From Candidatus Hydrogenedentota bacterium (GTDB lineage Bacteria > Hydrogenedentota > Hydrogenedentia > Hydrogenedentiales > CAITNO01), in the NCBI GenBank assembly GCA_903922535.1, contig CAIXUF010001416.1, positions 1-10,566 of the forward strand: a stretch of 10,566 nt of DNA. Reading direction: 5' to 3'. Positions 1-8,030 of this stretch are shown piece after piece (within the stretch, counting starts at the first letter, position 1; each line of letters starts with the position of its first letter). Under the pieces are notes generated by a model. That model was not told where the DNA came from. It made no database searches and was given only the letters and a program-made list of their open reading frames with translations. A program made the translations under genes and the position numbers.

Positions 1-482
1 CCCTCGATGCCGATGCTGGAGCCGCTGACCATGTCGCCGAATTCCTCACTGATGCCGCCCACGCGCGTGTCCCTGCCCGCGCGGTTGACCCCGGCGCAGA
101 CGCATCCGGTGCCGCAGGCAATCACGATGCCGAAGGGGTCTTTGGTCCCCCCCCGCAGCCCTCCCATGCTGTCATTCCGGAAGTTTCGCGGGATGGCGCC
201 GAACATGGGCGTGAATATTTCCCGCTCAATGTCCACATAGTTTTCGGGAAGGTCGGCCCCGGCGATGCCCATGCCGATGCCGTCAATCTGGCCGAGCGTG
301 AGTCCGGCGCTTTCGAGCGCGCCGTTGACGGCCTTTTCAATCTCTTTGTAGGCCGCCTCGAAGCCGAAGCACTCATAGTTGCCCGCACCCGCTTTTCCAA
401 AGCCGAGCACACGCCCCTCCGCGTCGCCGATGAGCACATGCGTCTTCGTGCCGCCCGCGTCAACGCCCAGATAATGCTGCAT
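1..482 (-). CDS. BadF/BadG-type ATPase, N-acetylglucosamine kinase-like (N-terminal part)
   Basis: The gene starts at ATG 482 and leaves the window at base 1, giving 160 complete codons of a family usually around 300 residues. A purine-rich ribosome site (AGGAAGGAG) lies 8 bases before the ATG. Residues 6-20 (GVDAGGTKTHVLIGD) are the phosphate-1 loop of the ASKHA (actin/Hsp70/sugar kinase) fold. IGMGIAGAD sits near residues 69-77, ND at 103-104 is where the family's catalytic Asp lies, and CGTGCVCAG near 123-131 is the phosphate-2 loop. Relatives phosphorylate GlcNAc or other amino sugars in cytoplasmic cell-wall or chitin sugar recycling. The loop Cys residues and a GD-SG--IG segment near 149-158 lacking the usual E-G and Y-W differ from typical GlcNAc kinases, so the substrate is uncertain. 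A strong terminator separates it from cpoB upstream, so it is probably transcribed on its own. Confidence 0.85.
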   Translation of the reverse strand, partial: MQHYLGVDAGGTKTHVLIGDAEGRVLGFGKAGAGNYECFGFEAAYKEIEKAVNGALESAGLTLGQIDGIGMGIAGADLPENYVDIEREIFTPMFGAIPRNFRNDSMGGLRGGTKDPFGIVIACGTGCVCAGVNRAGRDTRVGGISEEFGDMVSGSSIGIE

Positions 483-507
483 GAACACCGCTCCTTCCTG
501 CGCTGCG

Positions 508-537
508 GCGCCGTCCCGGCGGAAAACCGGACGGCGC
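508..537 (-). promoter_or_regulatory. Leader hairpin before the sugar-kinase gene
   Basis: A perfect 9-base inverted repeat (508-516 with 529-537) encloses a 12-base loop, 26 bases upstream of the kinase ATG and just before its ribosome site. It has no T-run on either strand, so it is not an intrinsic terminator. It could be a 5'-UTR structure or an operator. The structure is seen; the role is inferred. Confidence 0.35.
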
Positions 538-547
538 ATTTCCTGAC

Positions 548-585
548 TTAACAAACCGGCGCGGAACCCTGGGGTTCCGCGCCGG
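548..585 (-). terminator. Rho-independent terminator of the pal-cpoB operon
   Basis: A perfect 14-base inverted repeat (556-569 with 572-585, arm CCGGCGCGGAACCC) has only TG between its arms, so in RNA the top pair or two would open. On the minus strand the stem is followed at once by TTTGTTAA (555-548). It lies 32 bases past the cpoB stop. The plus strand has no T-run after the stem, so it acts on leftward transcription. Confidence 0.85.
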
Positions 586-617
586 GAAATCACGGCCCTA
601 AACGGGCGCCATTGCCG

Positions 618-1610
618 TCACTGTTTGCCCTGGAGTCTCTTAAGATCCGACTTGGCCTGCTCGGCCACCGGCGACATCGGGTATTGATCGATGACCGCCT
701 GCATGAGCCGTTCAGCCTCCGCGGTCTGGCCAAGCCGTGAATGGGCCACCGCCTGGTTGTGCATGGCAAAGGGAATCTTCGAACTGGTCGGATAGGTCGA
801 CCGCATCGTCTCGAAGGCCTTCACCGCATCCGCGAACTTGTCCGTGTTCAAGAGGCACTTGGCCTTCCAGAACTGGGCATTGGCGCTCTGGTCGCTGTTG
901 GGATACTGCTTCAGGTAGTCGTCAAACTGCTTCTGCGCGTTGTTCCAGTCGTTGTTCGAGTAACTCTTCTGCGCCTGCTGGTAAAGCACCCTGGGATCAC
1001 CGGCCGCCGCGGGCGTGGCCGTTGCGGGCGGTTCATCGGCGGGCTGCGGCACGGCCGGCGCGGCAATCGGGGCGGCCTTCTCGCCCGTGGGCAATGGGGC
1101 CGATCCGCTCAACTCGTTCTTGCCGGAAGCCGTGGGCGCGGGGGCCGCACCGCCAACAGGGGTCTGGGCGGGTGCTGGCGCGGGAGGCATCGCGGCCGGC
1201 GGCGGAACAACGTTGCCGCCCGGTGTCTCTATGCCCACATTGCCGCTCTTTACATTCGGCAGCGTGCTGGGCGTCGAGGTCTGCCCCGGGGTCAACCCGT
1301 TCACCCGGTAGTAGTCGGCCTTGAACTTGTTGAACTCCTTCGCCAATTCACCAATCTTTGCGTTGGAGTCCTCAATGGTGGTGTTCAGGCTGCGCGTCTG
1401 CTGATCCATGCCCTCCACCCGCGCATTGAGCGAAGCCGAGGTCTCATTGAGCTTGGTGATGGAATCGCCAAGATCCTTGTCCAGCTTCACGATGCGCCGG
1501 TGCATGTCATAGATGGTGGTCTGTGTCTGGTTGCCGCCCATGGTCTCGCAGCCGGAGACGGCAAGGATACAGGCCGCCATGGCGGCGAGGCCCAATGCAC
1601 GCTTAAACAT
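618..1610 (-). CDS. cpoB: CpoB/YbgF-like Tol-Pal-associated TPR lipoprotein
   Basis: This is a 330-residue envelope protein. The N-terminus is a lipoprotein signal: MFKRA, a hydrophobic core, then the lipobox AVSGC with the lipidated Cys at 21. Residues about 34-98 look like a coiled coil, which in E. coli CpoB drives trimerisation. Residues about 105-203 are a long Pro/Ala-rich linker. Residues about 205-326 hold TPR-like repeats typical of YbgF (for example DPRVLYQQAQKSYSNNDWNN and FADAVKAFETM). In E. coli CpoB links TolA/Pal function to PBP1B during envelope constriction. It lies 49 bases downstream of pal, the usual order, and ends at a strong terminator. The ORF opens 6 bases earlier at a TTG (1616), but the Shine-Dalgarno spacing favours ATG 1610. 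Unlike E. coli CpoB (263 residues, soluble periplasmic) it carries a lipobox and a longer linker, so it is probably membrane-anchored. The family is clear; the exact partner is inferred. Confidence 0.88.
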   Translation of the reverse strand: MFKRALGLAAMAACILAVSGCETMGGNQTQTTIYDMHRRIVKLDKDLGDSITKLNETSASLNARVEGMDQQTRSLNTTIEDSNAKIGELAKEFNKFKADYYRVNGLTPGQTSTPSTLPNVKSGNVGIETPGGNVVPPPAAMPPAPAPAQTPVGGAAPAPTASGKNELSGSAPLPTGEKAAPIAAPAVPQPADEPPATATPAAAGDPRVLYQQAQKSYSNNDWNNAQKQFDDYLKQYPNSDQSANAQFWKAKCLLNTDKFADAVKAFETMRSTYPTSSKIPFAMHNQAVAHSRLGQTAEAERLMQAVIDQYPMSPVAEQAKSDLKRLQGKQ

Positions 1611-1617
1611 GTCCAAA

Positions 1618-1624
1618 TCCTTCC
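1618..1624 (-). promoter_or_regulatory. Ribosome binding site that decides the cpoB start
   Basis: On the minus strand GGAAGGA ends 7 bases before ATG 1610 but only 1 base before the upstream in-frame TTG at 1616. The spacing supports the ATG, giving MFKRALG rather than MDMFKRALG. Confidence 0.75.
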
Positions 1625-1659
1625 GGTTAACGGAAATTTAGAAGCAGTTAATGGGTGGT

Positions 1660-2187
1660 TTACTTGCTGGCGGCGTTGAATTCGGCGCGGCGGTTCTGCG
1701 CCCACGCGGCTTCATTGTTGCCCTGGACGGCCGGGAATTCCTTGCCGTAGCTGATGGTAACGAGGCGGTCGCCGGAAACGCCCAACTGGATGAGATAGTT
1801 GCGGACGGCCAGCGCGCGGCGCTCGCCGAGGGCAAGATTGTATTCCTGGGTGCCGCGCTCGTCGCAGTGGCCGGCAACTTGGACAATCACGCCCGGAACC
1901 GCTTTAATCTTGTCGGCGTTGTCCTTGAGGGTGGCCATGGCGTCGGGACGAAGGGCGGAGCTGTCAAAGTCAAACATCACGGTCTGAAGGCCGTACTTCG
2001 AGCCCTTCTCAAACAGCAGCTTGGACAGGTCAACGTTCGGCTGGCCTTCGCCGCTGGTGTTTTCAACCTTGTTGGCCGGTTCCGTGTTCAGGGGGGCCGG
2101 CTTCTTGTGCTTGCAGCCGGTCATGCCCAGCACCAGCACCAGGCACAGCATGACAGTCATCACTTTCAACATACTCTTCGCGTTCAT
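1660..2187 (-). CDS. pal: Peptidoglycan-associated lipoprotein Pal (OmpA family)
   Basis: This 175-residue protein matches the usual Pal size (E. coli 173). Residues 1-25 are a lipoprotein signal ending in the lipobox GMTGC with Cys 25. A flexible polar segment (26-65) precedes the OmpA-like peptidoglycan-binding domain: VMFDFDSSALRPDA at 70-83, then GHCDERGTQEYNLALGERRA at 107-126, and SYGKEFPA near 146-153. The Asp of GHCDER and an Arg of ERRA correspond to the residues that grip meso-diaminopimelate in the cell wall. Pal tethers the outer membrane to peptidoglycan and works with TolB and TolA at the division site. The start is ATG 2187, with GGAGG 5 bases ahead. cpoB follows 49 bases downstream and is probably co-transcribed. 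tolB, usually just upstream, is absent; the upstream neighbour is a sensor kinase. Confidence 0.96.
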   Translation of the reverse strand: MNAKSMLKVMTVMLCLVLVLGMTGCKHKKPAPLNTEPANKVENTSGEGQPNVDLSKLLFEKGSKYGLQTVMFDFDSSALRPDAMATLKDNADKIKAVPGVIVQVAGHCDERGTQEYNLALGERRALAVRNYLIQLGVSGDRLVTISYGKEFPAVQGNNEAAWAQNRRAEFNAASK

Positions 2188-2268
2188 CTCAACCTCCGCA
2201 TTTCATCGATTGTGTTGTTTGTGCTCACCCGCACGGCTCACGATGCCGCGACGGGATTGTACTCAGGT

Positions 2269-2292
2269 CAAAAAGGCGTTTGTAGAACACCT
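2269..2292 (-). terminator. Possible attenuator or small-RNA terminator in the pal leader
   Basis: On the minus strand AGGTGTT (2292-2286) can pair with AACGCCT (2280-2274) through a 5-base loop, including one U-G wobble. It is followed directly by a run of T ending at 2270. The wobble would be a C-A mismatch on the plus strand, so it fits leftward transcription only. It sits about 80 bases upstream of the pal ATG and downstream of both candidate promoters. The stem is short, so this is a modest call. Confidence 0.4.
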
Positions 2293-2410
2293 GCAAGTAT
2301 ATATCCCATTCCTTCGCAAAAAGTTGCACCCCGCCCCGCTTTGTCCGGAATGATTCTCTCGTTCTCTGACGCCACTCCGCACCGGCCGCATTGGGGCCAT
2401 TCATCGCGGC

Positions 2411-2439
2411 TGTATACCTCAGCCTAAAACGTATACCAA
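2411..2439 (-). promoter_or_regulatory. Candidate sigma-70-type promoter upstream of pal
   Basis: On the minus strand TTGGTA (2439-2434) and TATACA (2416-2411) are 17 bases apart, each matching 4 of 6 consensus positions. Transcription would start near 2404, giving pal a leader of about 215 bases. The two boxes overlap two GTATAC palindromes 19 bases apart, which could serve a regulator. Predicted from motifs only. Confidence 0.35.
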
Positions 2440-2541
2440 ACATGAAACTAAGACACCGCACGCAACAAGCTTGACAGCAAAATGTTCCAGAATGGCACGG
2501 GGCATTCTTCCACGCCGCCTATTCTTTTCAGAAACAACCGA

Positions 2542-2570
2542 ATTATAACCACCTTCCGAAGCAAAAACAA
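2542..2570 (-). promoter_or_regulatory. Candidate promoter with a perfect -10 box, leftward
   Basis: On the minus strand TTGTTT (2570-2565) lies 17 bases before a perfect TATAAT (2547-2542). Transcription would begin near 2535, some 350 bases ahead of pal, running through the leader hairpin at 2269-2292. The -35 matches only the TTG core. Confidence 0.4.
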
Positions 2571-2595
2571 GTCCCTTTCCGGCGTTTTTCGCTTC
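2558..2595 (-). terminator. Bulged hairpin just past the kinase stop, possible weak terminator
   Basis: GAAGCAAAAAC (2558-2568) pairs with bases 2584-2595 through 11 pairs with one bulged C at 2590 and a 15-base loop. It begins 8 bases after the kinase stop. On the minus strand no T-run follows, so it is not a standard intrinsic terminator, and it overlaps the -35 of the candidate promoter at 2542-2570. Confidence 0.25.
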
Positions 2596-2603
2596 TTTCG
2601 CAT

Positions 2604-4748
2604 CTACAAAGGACGTTGTCCGTCCAATATGTGGCGAACTTTCGTCAGCAAGTCTTTTGCTGAAAATGGTTTATGAAGTAATTCGTATCCCTTTTCAGGA
2701 AGATTGATTTCGGCGGGAGTATTAAAGTTTTGTCCCGTAACAAAAAGTATCTTTGCCTCCGGTCGCCGCGAAACAATGGCCTCGTAGACTTCCCGTCCTG
2801 TCTTCAACGGCATGATGGCATCGAGCATAAAAAGGTCTACGCGCTCCCCCATGCGCTCTATGGTCGTAACGGCCTCCAGCCCGTCCGCGGCCTCGACGAC
2901 ATGATACCCCGCCTTTTCAAGAATGCTCACAATAAGAGCCCGGACCAGTTCATCATCCTCGGCCAGAAGTATGGTTTCTCCGGTCCCATCGGGCGGAGGC
3001 GGAGTCTCCTCCTCCTTGACCGCCTCGATCGCCCCTCTGGGCGCCACCGGCAGAAAAATGAAAAAGGTGCTGCCCTCGCCGGACCTGCTTTCGACCTCCA
3101 AAAAACCGCCGTGCTGCCGGACAATGCCGTAGACCACGGCCAACCCCAGGCCCGTGCCCTTGCCGACTTCCTTGGTCGTGAAGAACGGCTCAAAAACGCA
3201 GGCAAGCACTTCCGGCGTCATGCCCGTGCCATTGTCGGAAAAGATGATTTCGACAAAATCACCCGGCCGCCGGTCGGGATGCGCGCCGACGGCATCTTCG
3301 GAAACATGGGCGGCGCGCGTTTCGATGCGGATGGTCCCCCCGCCGGGCATGGCATCGCGCGCGTTCAGGCACAGGTTCATAAGCACCTGCTCCACATGGC
3401 CGGCGTCGGCATGAATCAGGGGCAGTTCAGGCGGTGCTTCAATGTTGATTGCGTACTGTTCCCCCAGGACACGCTGGAGCATTCCCGCCATGTCACGAAC
3501 AAGCCGGTTAAGATCGATGTGCTCGCATCGCATGGTCTCCCTGCGGCTGAAGGCGAGCAGTTGGCGCACAAGACTCGTGGCGCGGCGCGCGGCCTTGTCC
3601 ACCTGCCTCAGTCGTCCCTGGGCGCTGTGTCCCTTCTCGATTTCGGTCATGGCAATCTCGAGGTAGCCGCAGATGACCTGGAGCAGGTTGTTGAAGTCAT
3701 GGGCGACGCCGCCCGCGAGTCTTCCGACCGATTCCAGCTTCTGCGATTGGAAGAGCTGCTCCTCCAGCACCCGGCGCGCCTCTTCCTTGCGCCAAAGCTC
3801 GGTCAAGTCACGGGCGACGGCAAGAAGCGACCTGACACGGCCGTCCGCTTCGGTTTCGGGCACCAGGCTCCAGTCAAGCAGTTGGAGCGTGCCCCCCCCA
3901 CCCAGACTGGGTGCCACGCATCCCGGTTTCCCGGAGGCAATTACCTGCCTCGCAGTCCCATACCAGGCATCTGTGGCATGACCGGAGCCGAGAAGGGCCG
4001 TGACAGGCTGGCCGTTCAAGTCATTCCCCCGTTTTCCCATGGCGGTCATCACGGTGGGGTTGGCATAAAGGATGCGCAGGTCCGTGTCAAGCCGCAGAAT
4101 GATGTCCGCGGAGTTTTCAACAAGCGCGCGGAACTTCTCCTCGCTCAGGCGGAAGGCCTCCTCGGCCTCCCGGCGCACGCGAATCTCCTGGCCGAGCTTT
4201 GCGTTGGCCTCGACCAGGCTTGCCGTGCGCTCGTTCACCTGCCGCTCCACATCGGCATAGGCGTCGGCAAGGCACACGCGAGCGCGGTTCGATTCAAACA
4301 GGGACATCAGGTAGACGCTGGACAGCAGCGCGATACCCGTGACGAAGCAGGTTTCCTTGAACAGGACAAAGGTGTCGAAACCGCCGTTAATCGTCTCCTG
4401 CAGCCCCCAAACCGGGTAATGGCCGGCAACATTCATCGCCTGCCCGGCCAGAATGCACGCGCCGGCGGCGAGTGTCACGTAGGTAAAAAGGGTCTTGCGG
4501 TAGACCCGGTGCATGATGAGCGCCGCGGACACCAGCATCAACATGATGCCGAGCATTGTCCCCGTGTCGGCGGTGTACAACTGCACGTAGCCGAGCCGGA
4601 GTGCAAGGCGGCCCAGCATGTGCACAAGGACCGCGATGCCCCCCGGCAGCCCAATGTACAACGCGAACGTGGAACCCCGAAGTCCCTCGCGCGCCTGGGC
4701 GGGCATCCCGACCGGCACCGGTCCGCTTTCTGTTCTTCCTGCAGGCAA
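2604..4748 (-). CDS. Membrane hybrid sensor histidine kinase (4TM-PAS-HisKA-HATPase-receiver)
   Basis: This 714-residue protein begins with four likely membrane helices (about 26-50, 64-82, 88-108, 125-150) joined by short loops, so any sensing is probably within the membrane or indirect. A coiled helix (about 160-200) leads into a PAS domain (about 203-318; SEEKFRALVENSADIILRLD). The HisKA H-box is RLAGGVAHDFNNLL with phospho-accepting His 350. The HATPase domain shows the N-box NLCLNARDAMP (458-468), G1 DNGTGM (505-510) and G2 GTGLGL (531-536). A C-terminal receiver (about 591-710) has acidic EDD 597-599, phospho-acceptor Asp 643 (MLDAIMP), Thr 671 and Lys 693 (HKPF). The layout is that of NtrB-like hybrid kinases common in deltaproteobacteria and environmental phyla. 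No response regulator with an output domain is adjacent, so its target is unknown. The start is a TTG backed by a near-ideal ribosome site; ATG 4706 is the alternative. It is divergent from lon. Confidence 0.93.
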   Translation of the reverse strand: MPAGRTESGPVPVGMPAQAREGLRGSTFALYIGLPGGIAVLVHMLGRLALRLGYVQLYTADTGTMLGIMLMLVSAALIMHRVYRKTLFTYVTLAAGACILAGQAMNVAGHYPVWGLQETINGGFDTFVLFKETCFVTGIALLSSVYLMSLFESNRARVCLADAYADVERQVNERTASLVEANAKLGQEIRVRREAEEAFRLSEEKFRALVENSADIILRLDTDLRILYANPTVMTAMGKRGNDLNGQPVTALLGSGHATDAWYGTARQVIASGKPGCVAPSLGGGGTLQLLDWSLVPETEADGRVRSLLAVARDLTELWRKEEARRVLEEQLFQSQKLESVGRLAGGVAHDFNNLLQVICGYLEIAMTEIEKGHSAQGRLRQVDKAARRATSLVRQLLAFSRRETMRCEHIDLNRLVRDMAGMLQRVLGEQYAINIEAPPELPLIHADAGHVEQVLMNLCLNARDAMPGGGTIRIETRAAHVSEDAVGAHPDRRPGDFVEIIFSDNGTGMTPEVLACVFEPFFTTKEVGKGTGLGLAVVYGIVRQHGGFLEVESRSGEGSTFFIFLPVAPRGAIEAVKEEETPPPPDGTGETILLAEDDELVRALIVSILEKAGYHVVEAADGLEAVTTIERMGERVDLFMLDAIMPLKTGREVYEAIVSRRPEAKILFVTGQNFNTPAEINLPEKGYELLHKPFSAKDLLTKVRHILDGQRPL

Positions 4749-4755
4749 CGTTCAC

Positions 4756-4762
4756 ACCTCCT
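4756..4762 (-). promoter_or_regulatory. Strong ribosome site supporting a TTG start for the kinase
   Basis: On the minus strand AGGAGGT ends 7 bases before TTG 4748. The next in-frame ATG (4706) has no comparable site. A GTG 7 bases upstream of the TTG is in another frame and opens only a shadow reading frame. Confidence 0.7.
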
Positions 4763-4794
4763 GGCCAGGGTCCCCCAAATCCCCAGCATCCATA

Positions 4795-4823
4795 AATCTA
4801 GCGGGTATCCCGCGGAAAGGCAA
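4795..4823 (-). promoter_or_regulatory. Candidate promoter of the sensor kinase gene
   Basis: On the minus strand TTGCCT (4823-4818) and TAGATT (4800-4795) are exactly 17 bases apart, each 4 of 6 to consensus. The start would be near 4788, about 40 bases before the TTG codon. The spacer is largely filled by the palindrome GCGGGTATCCCGC. Motif-based only. Confidence 0.35.
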
Positions 4824-4832
4824 ATTTTCCGC
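4801..4832. repeat. Two abutting inverted repeats in the kinase/lon divergent promoter
   Basis: GCGGGTATCCCGC (4801-4813) is a 5-base inverted repeat with a 3-base centre. It shares two bases with a second inverted repeat, GCGGAAA (4812-4818) and TTTCCGC (4826-4832), around a 7-base centre. They overlap the candidate kinase promoter and lie just upstream of the candidate lon promoter, as an operator might. The arms are seen; the function is inferred. Confidence 0.4.
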
Positions 4833-4838
4833 CCTGGT

Positions 4839-4867
4839 TTCTCCAAGACCCGCAAATCCACTATAAT
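4839..4867 (+). promoter_or_regulatory. Candidate promoter of lon
   Basis: A perfect TATAAT (4862-4867) lies 17 bases after TTCTCC (4839-4844), a poor -35 with 3 of 6 matches. Transcription would start near 4874, giving a leader of about 74 bases that can form a 6-pair hairpin (4891-4896 with 4908-4913). No CIRCE element or clear sigma-32 type heat-shock promoter was seen. Confidence 0.5.
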
Positions 4868-4947
4868 GTCGCATAGAGGGCGTGTCGTCCCCCGCCGAAC
4901 CCAATCGGGCGGGAACGGCACTGGAAGCAATACGGAGAATTTTATTG

Positions 4948-7352
<2,405 letters not shown>

Positions 7353-7356
<4 letters not shown>

Positions 7357-7952
7357 TGCGCCCGGCTTCCGCACAGTTTCTCCGCAGCGCGATGGACCCG
7401 GAACATTTCCCGCGCGACGGCAAGCCCGAGGTCGCATTCATCGGACGGTCCAACGTGGGCAAGTCGTCCCTGCTGAACGCGCTGCTGGGCCGCCAGGAAA
7501 TGGCCCGCACAAGCTCCACGCCCGGAAAGACCCAGTGCATCAACTTCTTCGAGATCGACCGGCGCTACTACCTGGTTGACCTGCCGGGTTACGGCTTTGC
7601 CAAGGTTCCCAAGTCTGTGAAAGAGGCATGGAACCGGCTGATGCACCAGTACCTTTCGGACCGTGAACCACTGCGCCTGGCCGTGCTGCTGCTCGACGCG
7701 CGCCATGCTCCGTCGCAGGCGGACCTGGGCATGATGGAGATGCTGGAGGAAAACGCGGTGCCCACGCTGATCGCGGCCACGAAATCGGACAAGCTGTCGA
7801 ACAACCAACTGCAAACCAGTCTTCGGACCATGCGCAAGGCGCTGGAACTGGACCCGGACGCGCTTGTGGTACCCTGCTCGATCGTAACAAACCGGGGTAT
7901 CAAGGAAGTCTGGCAGGTGGTACTGGACCAGATCGCCCCCCGCGAACAATAA
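7353..7952 (+). CDS. engB: Ribosome biogenesis GTPase EngB/YsxC/YihA
   Basis: This 199-residue TRAFAC-class GTPase is needed for late assembly of the 50S ribosomal subunit in bacteria where it has been studied. The motifs are in order: G1 GRSNVGKSS (31-39), the switch-I TPGKTQ (56-61), G3 DLPG (76-79, followed by YGFAKV, typical of EngB), G4 TKSD (143-146) and a G5-like PCSI (174-177) where relatives usually have a Ser pair. The length is normal for the family. The ATG overlaps the lon stop as ATGA, so translation is probably coupled; a second ATG at 7356 is an equally possible start. lon-engB is also a neighbour pair in Bacillus subtilis (lonA-ysxC), which supports a shared operon. No terminator follows the gene. 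Confidence 0.97.
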
Positions 7953-7988
7953 TCTCTTTGGGAACCCGGGGCATTGTGCTTGTATCGC

Positions 7989-8014
7989 AATTCCTAATTC
8001 CAAATTCCCAATTC
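7989..8014. repeat. Heptameric tandem repeat AATTCCN, nearly four units
   Basis: AATTC recurs at exact 7-base steps (7989, 7996, 8003, 8010): units AATTCCT, AATTCCA, AATTCCC and a partial fourth. It is an AT-rich island in a GC-rich context, between engB and the membrane-protein gene. It is followed by the small inverted repeat ATGCT-GAA-AGCAT (8015-8027), 3 bases before the next start codon. Confidence 0.8.
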
Positions 8015-8030
8015 ATGCTGAAAGCATCGT

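Larger units (their letters stand above)
2188..2603. other. AT-richer intergenic region between the sensor kinase and pal
   Basis: This is the longest non-coding stretch in the window, visibly less GC-rich than the genes. It holds two candidate minus-strand promoters (2542-2570 and 2411-2439), a short terminator-like hairpin with a T5 run (2269-2292), two copies of the palindrome GTATAC (2412-2417 and 2431-2436) and a bulged hairpin just after the kinase stop (2558-2595). A 78-codon minus-strand frame (2225-2461, GTG start) lacks a ribosome site and family resemblance and was not called. I see no tRNA or mobile element. Confidence 0.6.

Noticed and set aside
741..1679. 312-codon plus-strand frame opposite cpoB and the end of pal
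   Set aside because: Arg/Gly-rich shadow of the Pro/Ala-rich CpoB linker; the minus-strand proteins are unambiguous.
2225..2461. 78-codon minus-strand frame between the kinase and pal
   Set aside because: GTG start without a Shine-Dalgarno, no recognisable family, and it runs through the candidate terminator hairpin. A real small protein cannot be excluded but is not supported.
2471..2476. TTGACA on the plus strand, a perfect -35 box
   Set aside because: No -10-like hexamer at 16-18 bases downstream and no plus-strand gene for over 2 kb.
2482..2676. 64-codon plus-strand frame over the kinase stop
   Set aside because: Overlaps the conserved end of the receiver domain antisense, with no ribosome site and no resemblance.
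4882..4947. Upstream GTG start for lon adding 22 residues
   Set aside because: The added residues do not resemble the Lon N-terminus, and the first part would sit within a few bases of the predicted transcription start; ATG 4948 has a GGAG upstream.
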